Part shown: positions 56,782-64,000 of the stretch, piece by piece
Numbering within the stretch: position 1 is the stretch's first letter
Layout: each line of letters begins with the position of its first letter
Assembly: GCF_000577275.2 (NCBI RefSeq)
Contig: NZ_HG916852.1
Location: 871,001-935,000, forward strand
Source of the DNA: Rhizobium favelukesii
Lineage (GTDB): Bacteria; Pseudomonadota; Alphaproteobacteria; Rhizobiales; Rhizobiaceae
Direction of reading: 5' to 3'
DNA length: 64,000 nt
Translations under genes and position numbers: made by a program
The notes under the pieces: generated by a model
Told to the model about the DNA's origin: nothing
What the model saw: the letters and a program-made list of their open reading frames with translations, nothing else
The model's database searches: none

Positions 56782-57322
56782 GTTTCGCGGACGGCCGCTT
56801 GCCGTACCGAAGTCAAACGACATCCGGCCGACTGCCGACCGGACGCGTGAGAGCCTGTTCAACATTCTAAGCCACGCCTATCCGGAATGCGTCGATGGCA
56901 CCCGGATACTGGATCTTTTTGCCGGTACGGGCGCCGTCGGCCTGGAAGCCGTTTCTCGCGGCTGTCGCCACGCGCTGTTCGTTGAAAACAGTGTCGAGGG
57001 CAGGGGGCTCCTCTGGGAAAACATCGATGCGCTCGGCTTGCATGGTAGGACCCGCATCCTGAGGCGCGATGCGACCGATCTTGGCAGCGTCGGCAACCTC
57101 GAGCCTTTCCAGATGCTATTTGCCGACCCGCCTTACGGTAGGGGTCTTGGCGAAAAGGCGATGGCAGCCGCCGCCAAGGGCGGCTGGTTGCAACCGGGTG
57201 CGATTGCGGTTCTTGAAGAACGCGCGGATGTTGCTGTTTCGGTCGACCCTTCCTATCTGTTTCTGGAAAACCGGACGTTCGGCGATACCAAGGTTCATTT
57301 CTTCCGCTATCAGCCTGAGTAA
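56762..57322 (+). CDS. rsmD: 16S rRNA (guanine-966-N2)-methyltransferase
   Basis: Methylates G966 of 16S rRNA. The 186-residue protein starts with GTG inside the rluB end (MRIVGGEFRGRPLAVP) and has IRPTADRTRESLFNIL, the SAM motif RILDLFAGTGAVGLEAVSRG and the catalytic motif IV LFADPPYG. The 20-base overlap with rluB suggests translational coupling, placing two rRNA modification enzymes together. Confidence 0.94.
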   Translation: MRIVGGEFRGRPLAVPKSNDIRPTADRTRESLFNILSHAYPECVDGTRILDLFAGTGAVGLEAVSRGCRHALFVENSVEGRGLLWENIDALGLHGRTRILRRDATDLGSVGNLEPFQMLFADPPYGRGLGEKAMAAAAKGGWLQPGAIAVLEERADVAVSVDPSYLFLENRTFGDTKVHFFRYQPE

Positions 57323-57345
57323 GGCCGCGGAAATCGGGGGCAGCG

Positions 57346-58242
57346 GTGCAGCAGGCAGAGAAGATCGAAACCGAGTTGCCTGCCCCCTGCGAGACGTCAC
57401 GGCGACAGACGCCAACTGTCGCGGTTGCCTTCGGCGGCGGCGGCGCGCGGGGCCTGTCCCACATCCACATCATCGAAACGCTGGATGAGCTCGGCATTCG
57501 CCCCGTGGCGATTGCCGGTTCCTCGATCGGCTCGATCATGGGAGCGGGAATGGCGGCCGGAATGACGGGCGAAGCCATTCGTGAGCATGTCATGATGACG
57601 GTCGGCAACAAGGCCGCGGTGGTCAGTCGCCTGTGGGGCTTGCGTCCGCAGACAGTGCGCGATGCCGTCGCCAATGGCGTGCGCATCGGCCAGTTCAATC
57701 TCGAGCGTATCTTGAAAGCCTTCCTGCCCGCCGATTTGCCGGATCGCTTCGAGGATCTGCCGATCCCGATGACCGTGACCGCGACCGACTATTACGGTCA
57801 GTGCGAGGTGCTGACGAGCGAGGGCGCGCTGTTCCCGGCGCTGGCCGCTTCCTCGGCCATTCCCGCCGTGTTCATGCCGGTACGGTTGCACGGCCGCGTG
57901 ATGATCGATGGTGGCATCAGCAATCCCGTGCCTTACGAATGCCTGATGGATCGCGCCGACATTGTCATCGGCATCGACGTCGTCGGTGCGCCAGAAGGCG
58001 ACGGGACCCACATTCCAAACCGAATGGAGAGCATCTTCGGCTCCGGCCAGTTGATGATGCAGACCGCGATCTCGCTGAAACTGCGGTTGCAGGCGCCGCA
58101 TATCTTCCTGCGCCCCGCGGTCGGGCGCATCGGTGTAATGGACTTCCTCAAGGCGCGCGCGGTCCTGTCCATGTCGGTCGGCATCAAGGACGAACTCAAA
58201 TTCGCGCTCGATCGCGAGATCGAAGCGCGCATCACGTCTTAG
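57346..58242 (+). CDS. Patatin-like phospholipase family protein
   Basis: A 298-residue protein with the patatin fold. The oxyanion motif is FGGGGARGLSHIH, the nucleophile elbow GSSIGSIMG and the dyad aspartate MIDGGISNPVP. No signal peptide, so cytoplasmic or membrane-associated. Its GTG start 57346 lies 23 bases after rsmD. Substrate unknown; acyl hydrolase activity is expected. Confidence 0.88.
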   Translation: MQQAEKIETELPAPCETSRRQTPTVAVAFGGGGARGLSHIHIIETLDELGIRPVAIAGSSIGSIMGAGMAAGMTGEAIREHVMMTVGNKAAVVSRLWGLRPQTVRDAVANGVRIGQFNLERILKAFLPADLPDRFEDLPIPMTVTATDYYGQCEVLTSEGALFPALAASSAIPAVFMPVRLHGRVMIDGGISNPVPYECLMDRADIVIGIDVVGAPEGDGTHIPNRMESIFGSGQLMMQTAISLKLRLQAPHIFLRPAVGRIGVMDFLKARAVLSMSVGIKDELKFALDREIEARITS

Positions 58243-58250
58243 AGCGGGAT

Positions 58251-58277
58251 GCCGAAACGTGTGAGCGGTCTTTCGGC
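58251..58277. terminator. Hairpin between the patatin gene and the antiporter gene
   Basis: GCCGAAA at 58251-58257 and TTTCGGC at 58271-58277 pair with a 13-base loop, between two convergent genes. No strong T tract, so it is only a candidate terminator. Confidence 0.4.
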
Positions 58278-58289
58278 TGAAATCCTGAT

Positions 58290-60098
58290 CTACGCATCGG
58301 CGGTTACCTCTGCCGTGCCCGCCAACGGATCCTCGTCGAAGTTCGCGGCGCGCTTTGGTTTGACGAGAGGTTCGGGTCGAACCGGCTTGGAGAAAAGCAT
58401 GTCGCGACCGGCCTGCAGTCCTTCCGAGACCTGAAGCACAAGGCGCTGCTCGTCGCGCTTGCGGATATCCTCGCCGATTTCATAAGCGTCCGCTTCGCTG
58501 ACGCCCAATGCCTCGAGCGTTCGCCGGCCGAAGAGCAGACCGGACTCCAGTGTTTCGCGCAGTTCATAGTCGACGTTGAGGTTGCGCAGCGCGATCGAAT
58601 GGATGCGGTCATAGGAGCGCACGAAGATCTTGGCGTGTGGATAGTCCGCCTGCACCAGTTCGATGATCTTGTCGGTGATCTCGCGCTTCTGCGTGCTCAC
58701 GACGACGATCTTCGCACGATCGATGCCGGCCGCCCTCAGCACGTCCTTGCGGGTGCCATCGCCAAAATAAATCCGGAAGCCAAAGGACGAAGCCTGCCGG
58801 ATGCGATCGGCTGAAAAGTCGATGACGGTCACGTCGCGACCGCCCGCAAGCAGGATCTGAGCGGCGATCTGCCCGAAACGCGAGAAGCCGACCATCAGCA
58901 CGTCGGCGCCCGCTCCCTCGAAATCCTCATCCAGCGTTTCCTGCTCTTTGCCCGACAACAGCCGCTTGGCCAGCATCGTTCCGATCGGGGTGAGCGCCAT
59001 GGAAAGAGTGACGATCGCAATCAGCAGCGAGGCCGTGCTCGTTGGCATCAGGCCCGCAATACCGGCGGCCGAAAACAGGACGAAGCCGAATTCGCCGCCT
59101 TGCGGCAGTAGGAAAGCGATGCGAATGGCGTCGTCATGAGGCGAGCCGGTTGCGCGGCAGAGAAAGTAGATAACCAGCGCCTTCGCGGCCATGACGACCG
59201 GTACGGCGACGATGATGAAGAGCGCGTTGTCGCGCAGCACCTGCAGCTCGATCGACAACCCCACCGCAATGAAGAAGATAGCGAGTAACACGCCGCGGAA
59301 GGGCTCGATATCGGCTTCCAGTTCGTGCCGATACGAGGACTCGGCCAGCATCACGCCGGAAAGAAAGGCGCCCATCGCCATCGAAAGTCCGGCAAGTTGC
59401 ATCAGACTTGCCGACCCCATCACCACGAAAAGGGCAGCGGCGATCATTGCCTCGCGGGCCCCCGTACGGGCAATGATCTGAAAGAGCGGGGTGAGCAGAT
59501 AGCGCCCCATGACGATCATCGCGGCAACGGCGGCGATCGCAATCGCGAAGTCCAGCAAAGGCGTTCCGCTGCTTTTGCCGCCGTCGAGGATGCTGACAAG
59601 GGCAAGCAATGGTACGATCGCAAGATCCTGGAACAGCAGCATCGAGAACGAACGCTGCCCGTAACGGGTATTCACGTCGCCTTCATCCTCGAGAATCTGC
59701 ATGGCAAACGCGGTGGAGGAGAGTGCAAGCCCGAAACCTGCGACGATGCTGCCGCGCCAGTCGAGAACGCCGGAGAGATAGGTCAGCAGCGTTAGCAACA
59801 GGCCTGTCGTCACCACCTGGGCGGTTCCGAGCCCGAAAATGTCGCGTCGCATCTGCCAGAGACGCGTAGGTTTCAGCTCCAGTCCGATGATGAACAGCAG
59901 GAAGACGACGCCGAGTTCGGCAACGTCCAAGATTTGCTCGCCATCCGTCAGCCCGTGGAAGATCGGGCCGATCACGACGCCGGCGGCCAGATAGCCGAGC
60001 ACTGTGCCGAGCCCGAGGCGCTTGAAGATCGGCGCTGAAACGACGGCGCCACCGAGCAGCAGGATAGTCTCTGTAAAAAGAGTGTTGGGCTCTGACAT
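58290..60098 (-). CDS. Monovalent cation:proton antiporter, CPA2 family, with TrkA-N domain
   Basis: A 602-residue inner-membrane antiporter of the KefB/KefC type. About 12 helices cover residues 5-385 (VLGYLAAGVVIGPIFHGLTD; LFQDLAIVPLLALVSILDGG). A cytoplasmic Rossmann RCK domain follows, starting VLMVGFSRFGQIAAQILLAG near residue 410. ATG 60098 (MSEPNTLFTETILLLGGAVV) is used; the longer open frame overlaps the divergent pmbA gene. Exchanges K+ or Na+ for H+, possibly gated by nucleotide or glutathione adducts. Confidence 0.92.
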   Translation of the reverse strand: MSEPNTLFTETILLLGGAVVSAPIFKRLGLGTVLGYLAAGVVIGPIFHGLTDGEQILDVAELGVVFLLFIIGLELKPTRLWQMRRDIFGLGTAQVVTTGLLLTLLTYLSGVLDWRGSIVAGFGLALSSTAFAMQILEDEGDVNTRYGQRSFSMLLFQDLAIVPLLALVSILDGGKSSGTPLLDFAIAIAAVAAMIVMGRYLLTPLFQIIARTGAREAMIAAALFVVMGSASLMQLAGLSMAMGAFLSGVMLAESSYRHELEADIEPFRGVLLAIFFIAVGLSIELQVLRDNALFIIVAVPVVMAAKALVIYFLCRATGSPHDDAIRIAFLLPQGGEFGFVLFSAAGIAGLMPTSTASLLIAIVTLSMALTPIGTMLAKRLLSGKEQETLDEDFEGAGADVLMVGFSRFGQIAAQILLAGGRDVTVIDFSADRIRQASSFGFRIYFGDGTRKDVLRAAGIDRAKIVVVSTQKREITDKIIELVQADYPHAKIFVRSYDRIHSIALRNLNVDYELRETLESGLLFGRRTLEALGVSEADAYEIGEDIRKRDEQRLVLQVSEGLQAGRDMLFSKPVRPEPLVKPKRAANFDEDPLAGTAEVTADA

Positions 60099-60216
60099 GC
60101 GGCGAGTTTCTTTCAACGCGGGGAGGCATTCAAGCGGCGGGCAAAAGAATCGGCGCACGCGGCCTTGATGCTTTTCGTAGTGCACAATAAATGGAACGCG
60201 AAGGAAAGGCCAAATC

Positions 60217-61563
60217 ATGTCCTCAGAAATCGACTCCTCGACGCTTCTTTCCCGCGCCAGCCAACTGATCGACCTGGCAAAGAAGGCTGGTGCCGACGCC
60301 GCAGATGCGGTGGTCGTGCGCTCACGATCGCAATCGGTCAGCGTGCGCCTCGGCAAGGTCGACGGCACGGAATCGTCCGAAAGCGACGATTTCTCCCTGC
60401 GCGTCTTCATCGGCAAGCGCGTTGCAAGCGTGTCCGCAAATCCCGGCTTCGATCTCTCCGCTCTCGCCGAACGCGCCGTGGCGATGGCCAAGGTGTCGCC
60501 GGAAGACCCGTTCGCCGGCCTGGCGGATGCGGACAAGCTCGCGAAGTCCTATGCGGACCTTGAGCTTCTCGATACGACCGAGGTCTCCTCCGATCAATTG
60601 CGCGACGCCGCCCTTGAGGCGGAAGCTGCGGCACTTGCGGTCAAGGGCGTGACCAATTCGTCCGGTGCCGGGGCTTCTGCCGGCACGGGCGGCCTTGTGC
60701 TCGTTACCTCCCACGGTTTCGAAGGCAGCTATATGGCCTCGCGCTTCGGCCGATCCGTCAGCGTTATCGCTGGCGAAGGCACGGCCATGGAGCGTGACTA
60801 TGATTTCGACAGCCGCATCTATTTCGGCGAGCTGGATGATGCCGCGGAGATCGGCCGCAGAGCAGGTGAGCGCACGGTCAAGCGCATCAACCCGCGCCAG
60901 GTGGATACGGGCAAAGATGTCACGGTTGTTTTCGATCCGCGGGTTGCGCGCGGCTTTGTCGGACACATTGCCGGGGCCATCAACGGCGCTTCCGTCGCGC
61001 GCAAGACGAGCTTCCTGCGCGACAAGATGGGCCAGCTGGTCTTGAAAGCGGGGCTTTCGATCTCGGACGATCCGCTTATCGTCCGGGGCCCGTCGTCGCG
61101 ACCATTCGACGGCGAAGGCGTATCCGGTGAACGATTGTTGATGATCGAGGACGGTATCCTCAAGCACTGGTTCCTTTCCACTTCGACTGCCCGCGAGATC
61201 GGAATGGAAACCAACGGCCGCGGCGTGCGCGGCGGCAATTCAGTGACGCCATCGGCGACGAACCTTGCTCTCGAGCCAGGCGACATCTCCCCGGAGGACT
61301 TGATCCGCAGTGTCGGCAGCGGCTTCTACGTGACCGAGTTGATCGGTCAGGGAGTCAACATGATCACTGGTGAATACAGCCGCGGTGCAACCGGCTTCTG
61401 GATCGAGAATGGCGAACTGACCTTTGCCGTGTCTGAGGTGACGATCGCTTCGAACCTCAAGGACATGTTCATGCGGGTTACGCCTGCAAACGACATCGAC
61501 CGCAAGTTCGGTGTCGCCGCTCCGACGCTTGCGATCGAAGGAATGACGCTCGCCGGGCGCTGA
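60217..61563 (+). CDS. pmbA: TldD/PmbA family metalloprotease-related protein
   Basis: A 448-residue member of the TldD/PmbA family (PmbA branch), whose E. coli pair matures microcin B17 and degrades CcdA. It has the family N-terminal SQLIDLAKKAGADAADAVVV, a central segment with SLRVFIGKRVASVS and the late block IEDGILKHWFLSTSTAREIG and LITGQGVNMITGEYSRGATG-like sequence. PmbA lacks the HExxxH metal site that TldD has. A tldD gene is not in the window. ATG 60217 follows AAGGAAAGG. Confidence 0.92.
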   Translation: MSSEIDSSTLLSRASQLIDLAKKAGADAADAVVVRSRSQSVSVRLGKVDGTESSESDDFSLRVFIGKRVASVSANPGFDLSALAERAVAMAKVSPEDPFAGLADADKLAKSYADLELLDTTEVSSDQLRDAALEAEAAALAVKGVTNSSGAGASAGTGGLVLVTSHGFEGSYMASRFGRSVSVIAGEGTAMERDYDFDSRIYFGELDDAAEIGRRAGERTVKRINPRQVDTGKDVTVVFDPRVARGFVGHIAGAINGASVARKTSFLRDKMGQLVLKAGLSISDDPLIVRGPSSRPFDGEGVSGERLLMIEDGILKHWFLSTSTAREIGMETNGRGVRGGNSVTPSATNLALEPGDISPEDLIRSVGSGFYVTELIGQGVNMITGEYSRGATGFWIENGELTFAVSEVTIASNLKDMFMRVTPANDIDRKFGVAAPTLAIEGMTLAGR

Positions 61564-62390
61564 TGGATTGGATTGCCGAAATGACTGACGAGGACACAGC
61601 CCTCTGGCGGAGCGATCTGGGACTGATCGCAGATGCTGCCAGGCAAGCCGGCGATGTCGCACTCGGTTACTTCAATCAATCGCCGGAAGTCTGGTGGAAG
61701 AACGAGGGGCGATCGCCCGTCAGCGCCGCCGATTTCGCAGCCAATCAGAAGCTCGAATCCATCCTCCGTGCAGCCCGGCCGGATTATGGTTGGCTCTCCG
61801 AAGAAACCGATGACGATGGCGATCGCCTGTCACGGGAAACACTCTTCATCATTGATCCGATCGATGGCACGCGGGCATTCCTGGCCGGCCAGGATCTATG
61901 GTGCGTCAGTGTCGCGGTGGTGCGCCATGGCCGGCCTGTCGCCGGAGTTCTCTACGCTCCGGCTTTGGAAGAATTTTATGAGGCGGTCGAAGGTGGCGTG
62001 GCGTTGAAGAACGGTCGACCGATAACCGTATCGACAACACCGCTTGATGCACCGGGGCGCTTTGCGATCGCCGAAGACGTGCTCAAGGCATTTCCGGAAG
62101 CGCTCAAGCATCGTATCGAGCGCGTCAGGCACGTACCGTCCTTGGCGTATCGCATCGCCATGGTTGCCGACGGGCAGATCGACGGAACCTTCGTCAAGCA
62201 CAATTCACACGATTGGGATCTCGCCGCCGCCGATTTGATCTTGGAGCGCGCCGGCGGCCGGCTTGTCGACCTCCAGGGTGAGGCGCCGCTCTATAACCGC
62301 ATTCAGGTCAGCCACGGCGAACTCTGCGCCGCCACCGCCCCGCGACTCGCCGATCTCTTGAGGGGGATCGGTGAACGACGAGGCAGTTGA
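61563..62390 (+). CDS. Inositol monophosphatase family, 3'(2'),5'-bisphosphate nucleotidase-like (CysQ type)
   Basis: A 275-residue Mg2+-dependent Li+-sensitive phosphatase. The metal motif I is WLSEET (residues 77-82), motif II IIDPIDGTRAFLAGQDLW and the C-terminal motif HDWDLAAADLILERAGG. CysQ-type enzymes hydrolyse PAP in sulfur metabolism; inositol monophosphatase activity is also possible. The ATG at 61563 overlaps the pmbA stop by 1 base. A second ATG 6 codons later is also possible. Confidence 0.9.
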   Translation: MDWIAEMTDEDTALWRSDLGLIADAARQAGDVALGYFNQSPEVWWKNEGRSPVSAADFAANQKLESILRAARPDYGWLSEETDDDGDRLSRETLFIIDPIDGTRAFLAGQDLWCVSVAVVRHGRPVAGVLYAPALEEFYEAVEGGVALKNGRPITVSTTPLDAPGRFAIAEDVLKAFPEALKHRIERVRHVPSLAYRIAMVADGQIDGTFVKHNSHDWDLAAADLILERAGGRLVDLQGEAPLYNRIQVSHGELCAATAPRLADLLRGIGERRGS

Positions 62391-62451
62391 CGTTTCCGTC
62401 AAAATCCCTCAGATGAAGCGGCGGAGGAGAATAGAGCAGAAAGAGAAGAAA

Positions 62452-62697
62452 ATGACGGAATCCGGCGGCAAAAAGCAGCTCTTGCATCTCGTGTTCGGCG
62501 GCGAACTGGAAAGCTTGGACGAAGTTCAGTTCCGCGATCTGAAGGACCTCGATATCGTCGGCATTTTTCCGGACTATGCCAGCGCACTGACGGCCTGGAA
62601 GGCCAAGGCGCAGTCGACCGTGGATAACGCGCACATGCGCTACTTCATCGTCCACATGCACCGTTTGCTGGACCCGGAAAGCAAGTCTGCGCAGTAA
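62452..62697 (+). CDS. DUF4170 domain protein
   Basis: An 81-residue protein from ATG 62452 (MTESGGKKQLLHLVFGGELE). The DUF4170 pattern VQFRDLKDLDIVGIFPDYAS and MRYFIVHMHRLLDPE covers the whole chain. Found only in alphaproteobacteria and usually between the CysQ-like gene and waaA, as here. A longer in-frame start overlaps the preceding gene. Function unknown. Confidence 0.85.
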   Translation: MTESGGKKQLLHLVFGGELESLDEVQFRDLKDLDIVGIFPDYASALTAWKAKAQSTVDNAHMRYFIVHMHRLLDPESKSAQ

Positions 62698-62831
62698 CCT
62701 GGTGGCGGCTCATCGAGAGCCGCGAACCGACCGACTGCCTGACGCATTCTGGACAAACTGATCGGCCATTGCGGCCGCAACAATAATTGGGAATGGGTGA
62801 TGTCGATCATTTGTGATCGGAGAATTGGCAG

Positions 62832-64000
62832 ATGAGCGGTCGCATGGCGCGTTTTGCGCTGGGCGCCTATCAGGCAACGGGAACGTTGCTGACGCCGTTC
62901 GTCGGGGGATACCTCGCCTATCGAGCGGCCAAGGGCAAGGAAGACCATGCGCGCCGGCTGGAGCGCTCAGGCTACGCCAGCGCCGACCGCCCGGCCGGAC
63001 CGCTGGTCTGGTTTCATGCCGCAAGCGTCGGTGAAACGAACGCCGTCATTCCGCTGATCCGGGAAATTCGCCGCCGCGACATCCACGTCATTCTGACGAC
63101 GGGAACGATCACCTCCGCCAAGTTGGCCGCTGAGCGTATCGGCAACGACGCGATCCACCAGTATGTGCCGCTCGACCTGAAGCCGGCCGTCAGCCGCTTC
63201 CTCGAATACTGGCAGCCGGACTGCGCGCTGATCGCCGAATCCGAAATTTGGCCAGCGACCCTGATGGAACTCGGCCGCCGCCGTATCCCGCAGATACTCG
63301 TCAACGCTCGCATGTCCGATCGCTCCTTCGAGCGATGGGGCAGGCGTCCGGCACTTGCCGAGGCCTTGTTCGAAAACCTTGCGCTCGTCATTGCGCAGTC
63401 AGATGTCGACGCCGAGCGCTTCCGCGATCTTGGCGCGCGCCACGTCATGATGTCGGGCAATCTCAAGGTCGATACCGACGCTCCGCCTTATGATGCTGAA
63501 GTATTCGCCGACTACAAGAAGCAGCTCGGCGGCCGCAAGACCTGGGCGGCAATCTCCACCTTCGACGGTGAGGAAAAGGCCGCAGGCATCGTTCATCGGG
63601 CGCTGAAGGAACGAAATGGGCAATTGACGATCATCGTTCCCCGCCATCCGGAGCGCGCCGAGGAGATTGAAGCCGAGCTCGTCAAGCTGGGTCTCAAGGT
63701 GGCCCGCCGCACCCGCGGCGATGCGCTTGCGCCTGATGTCGATGTGTTCCTCGGAGATACGATCGGCGAAATGGGCCTCTACCTGCGCTTGACGGAGGTT
63801 GCCTTCGTCGGCCGTTCGCTTTTTGCCGAGGGTGGGCAAAATCCGCTGGAGCCGGCGATGCTGGGTTGCGCGGTCCTGTCGGGCAGCAATGTGCAGAATT
63901 TCCGAGAAGCCTATCAGAAGCTGGCGCGCCGTGGCAGCGCGCGCATGGTCCGCGATACGGAGATGCTCGCCAAGGGTGTCCATTATTTGCTCACCAACGA
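62832..64000 (+). CDS. waaA: 3-deoxy-D-manno-octulosonic acid transferase, truncated by the window end
   Basis: Adds Kdo to lipid IVA in LPS inner-core synthesis, at the inner membrane. The gene starts at ATG 62832 with GGAGA 8 bases upstream; 389 codons are visible and the frame is open at base 64000. VWFHAASVGETNAVIPLI, LALIAESEIWPATLMELGRR-like sequence and AFVGRSLFAEGGQNPLEPAM are typical, with the glutamates of the active site. Only the last 40-50 residues are missing. Confidence 0.95.
   Translation, partial: MSGRMARFALGAYQATGTLLTPFVGGYLAYRAAKGKEDHARRLERSGYASADRPAGPLVWFHAASVGETNAVIPLIREIRRRDIHVILTTGTITSAKLAAERIGNDAIHQYVPLDLKPAVSRFLEYWQPDCALIAESEIWPATLMELGRRRIPQILVNARMSDRSFERWGRRPALAEALFENLALVIAQSDVDAERFRDLGARHVMMSGNLKVDTDAPPYDAEVFADYKKQLGGRKTWAAISTFDGEEKAAGIVHRALKERNGQLTIIVPRHPERAEEIEAELVKLGLKVARRTRGDALAPDVDVFLGDTIGEMGLYLRLTEVAFVGRSLFAEGGQNPLEPAMLGCAVLSGSNVQNFREAYQKLARRGSARMVRDTEMLAKGVHYLLTN

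Noticed and set aside
54352..56865. An 837-codon open frame on the minus strand that runs through the opposite strand of rluB into tadA
   Set aside because: The tadA part is real, but the upstream part is the mirror of a GC-rich, repeat-bearing gene. Codon bias keeps antisense frames open; no domain is found in it.

Overview
The window looks like chromosomal DNA of an alphaproteobacterium of the family Rhizobiaceae (Rhizobium, Ensifer or Agrobacterium relatives). This rests on high GC content, on typical protein families (OxyR, LsrB/VtlR-like LysR regulator, DUF1127, DUF937, DUF4170, short HisG with HisZ, a CIRCE-controlled groESL) and on gene order known in that family: hisS-hisZ-hisG, groES-groEL, HAD-ribF-ileS, rsmE-gshA and pmbA-cysQ-DUF4170-waaA. 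The genus cannot be fixed from the sequence alone.

Region by region. 1-4.5 kb: tail of a VOC protein, an MFS exporter divergent from a metallo-beta-lactamase-fold hydrolase whose Tat signal is out of frame, then guaB. 4.5-7.5 kb: a membrane protein, a decayed SDR fragment and a MAPEG gene split by a complete insertion sequence (about 5396-7056). 7.5-12.7 kb: dienelactone hydrolase, oxyR (with no catalase beside it), TetR, an LsrB/VtlR-like regulator divergent from a DUF1127 gene, and a DUF937 gene. 12.8-17.2 kb: gshA, rsmE, a Pit phosphate transporter and a Nudix hydrolase. 17.4-21.6 kb: a LysR regulator followed by a divergent, frameshifted S-adenosylhomocysteine-hydrolase-like gene, then a quinone oxidoreductase with its own divergent LysR. 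21.7-26.7 kb: LysR and the glycolate oxidase operon glcDEF. 26.7-32.9 kb: a periplasmic protein, two paralogous L,D-transpeptidases, tag, a secreted protein, a HAD phosphatase, an aldo/keto reductase and a small DUF305/Cys-rich pair possibly linked to copper. 33.0-37.0 kb: an IS3-type remnant and a three-gene TRAP transporter. 37.2-43.5 kb: a methyltransferase-like unknown, hisS-hisZ-hisG, DoxX, a glutathione S-transferase and a PAS-like protein. 44-54 kb: groESL, chrA, a HAD phosphatase, ribF, ileS and a lipoprotein. 54-64 kb: a DUF1648-like membrane protein, tadA, rluB with a long repetitive basic tail, rsmD, patatin, a CPA2 antiporter, pmbA, cysQ-like phosphatase, DUF4170 and waaA running off the end.

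Most of the window is housekeeping: purine, histidine, flavin, glutathione and LPS synthesis, translation and rRNA/tRNA modification, folding, phosphate and ion transport. The more unusual features are the SAHH-like gene with several altered active-site positions, the oxyR-divergent short transcription unit that ends at a strong terminator, the IS-split MAPEG gene, two genes each lacking one base in a G or C run, long perfect inverted repeats near LysR genes, and an AT-richer patch inside hisS. I saw no CRISPR array, no tRNA or rRNA gene and no recognisable prophage or integrative element.
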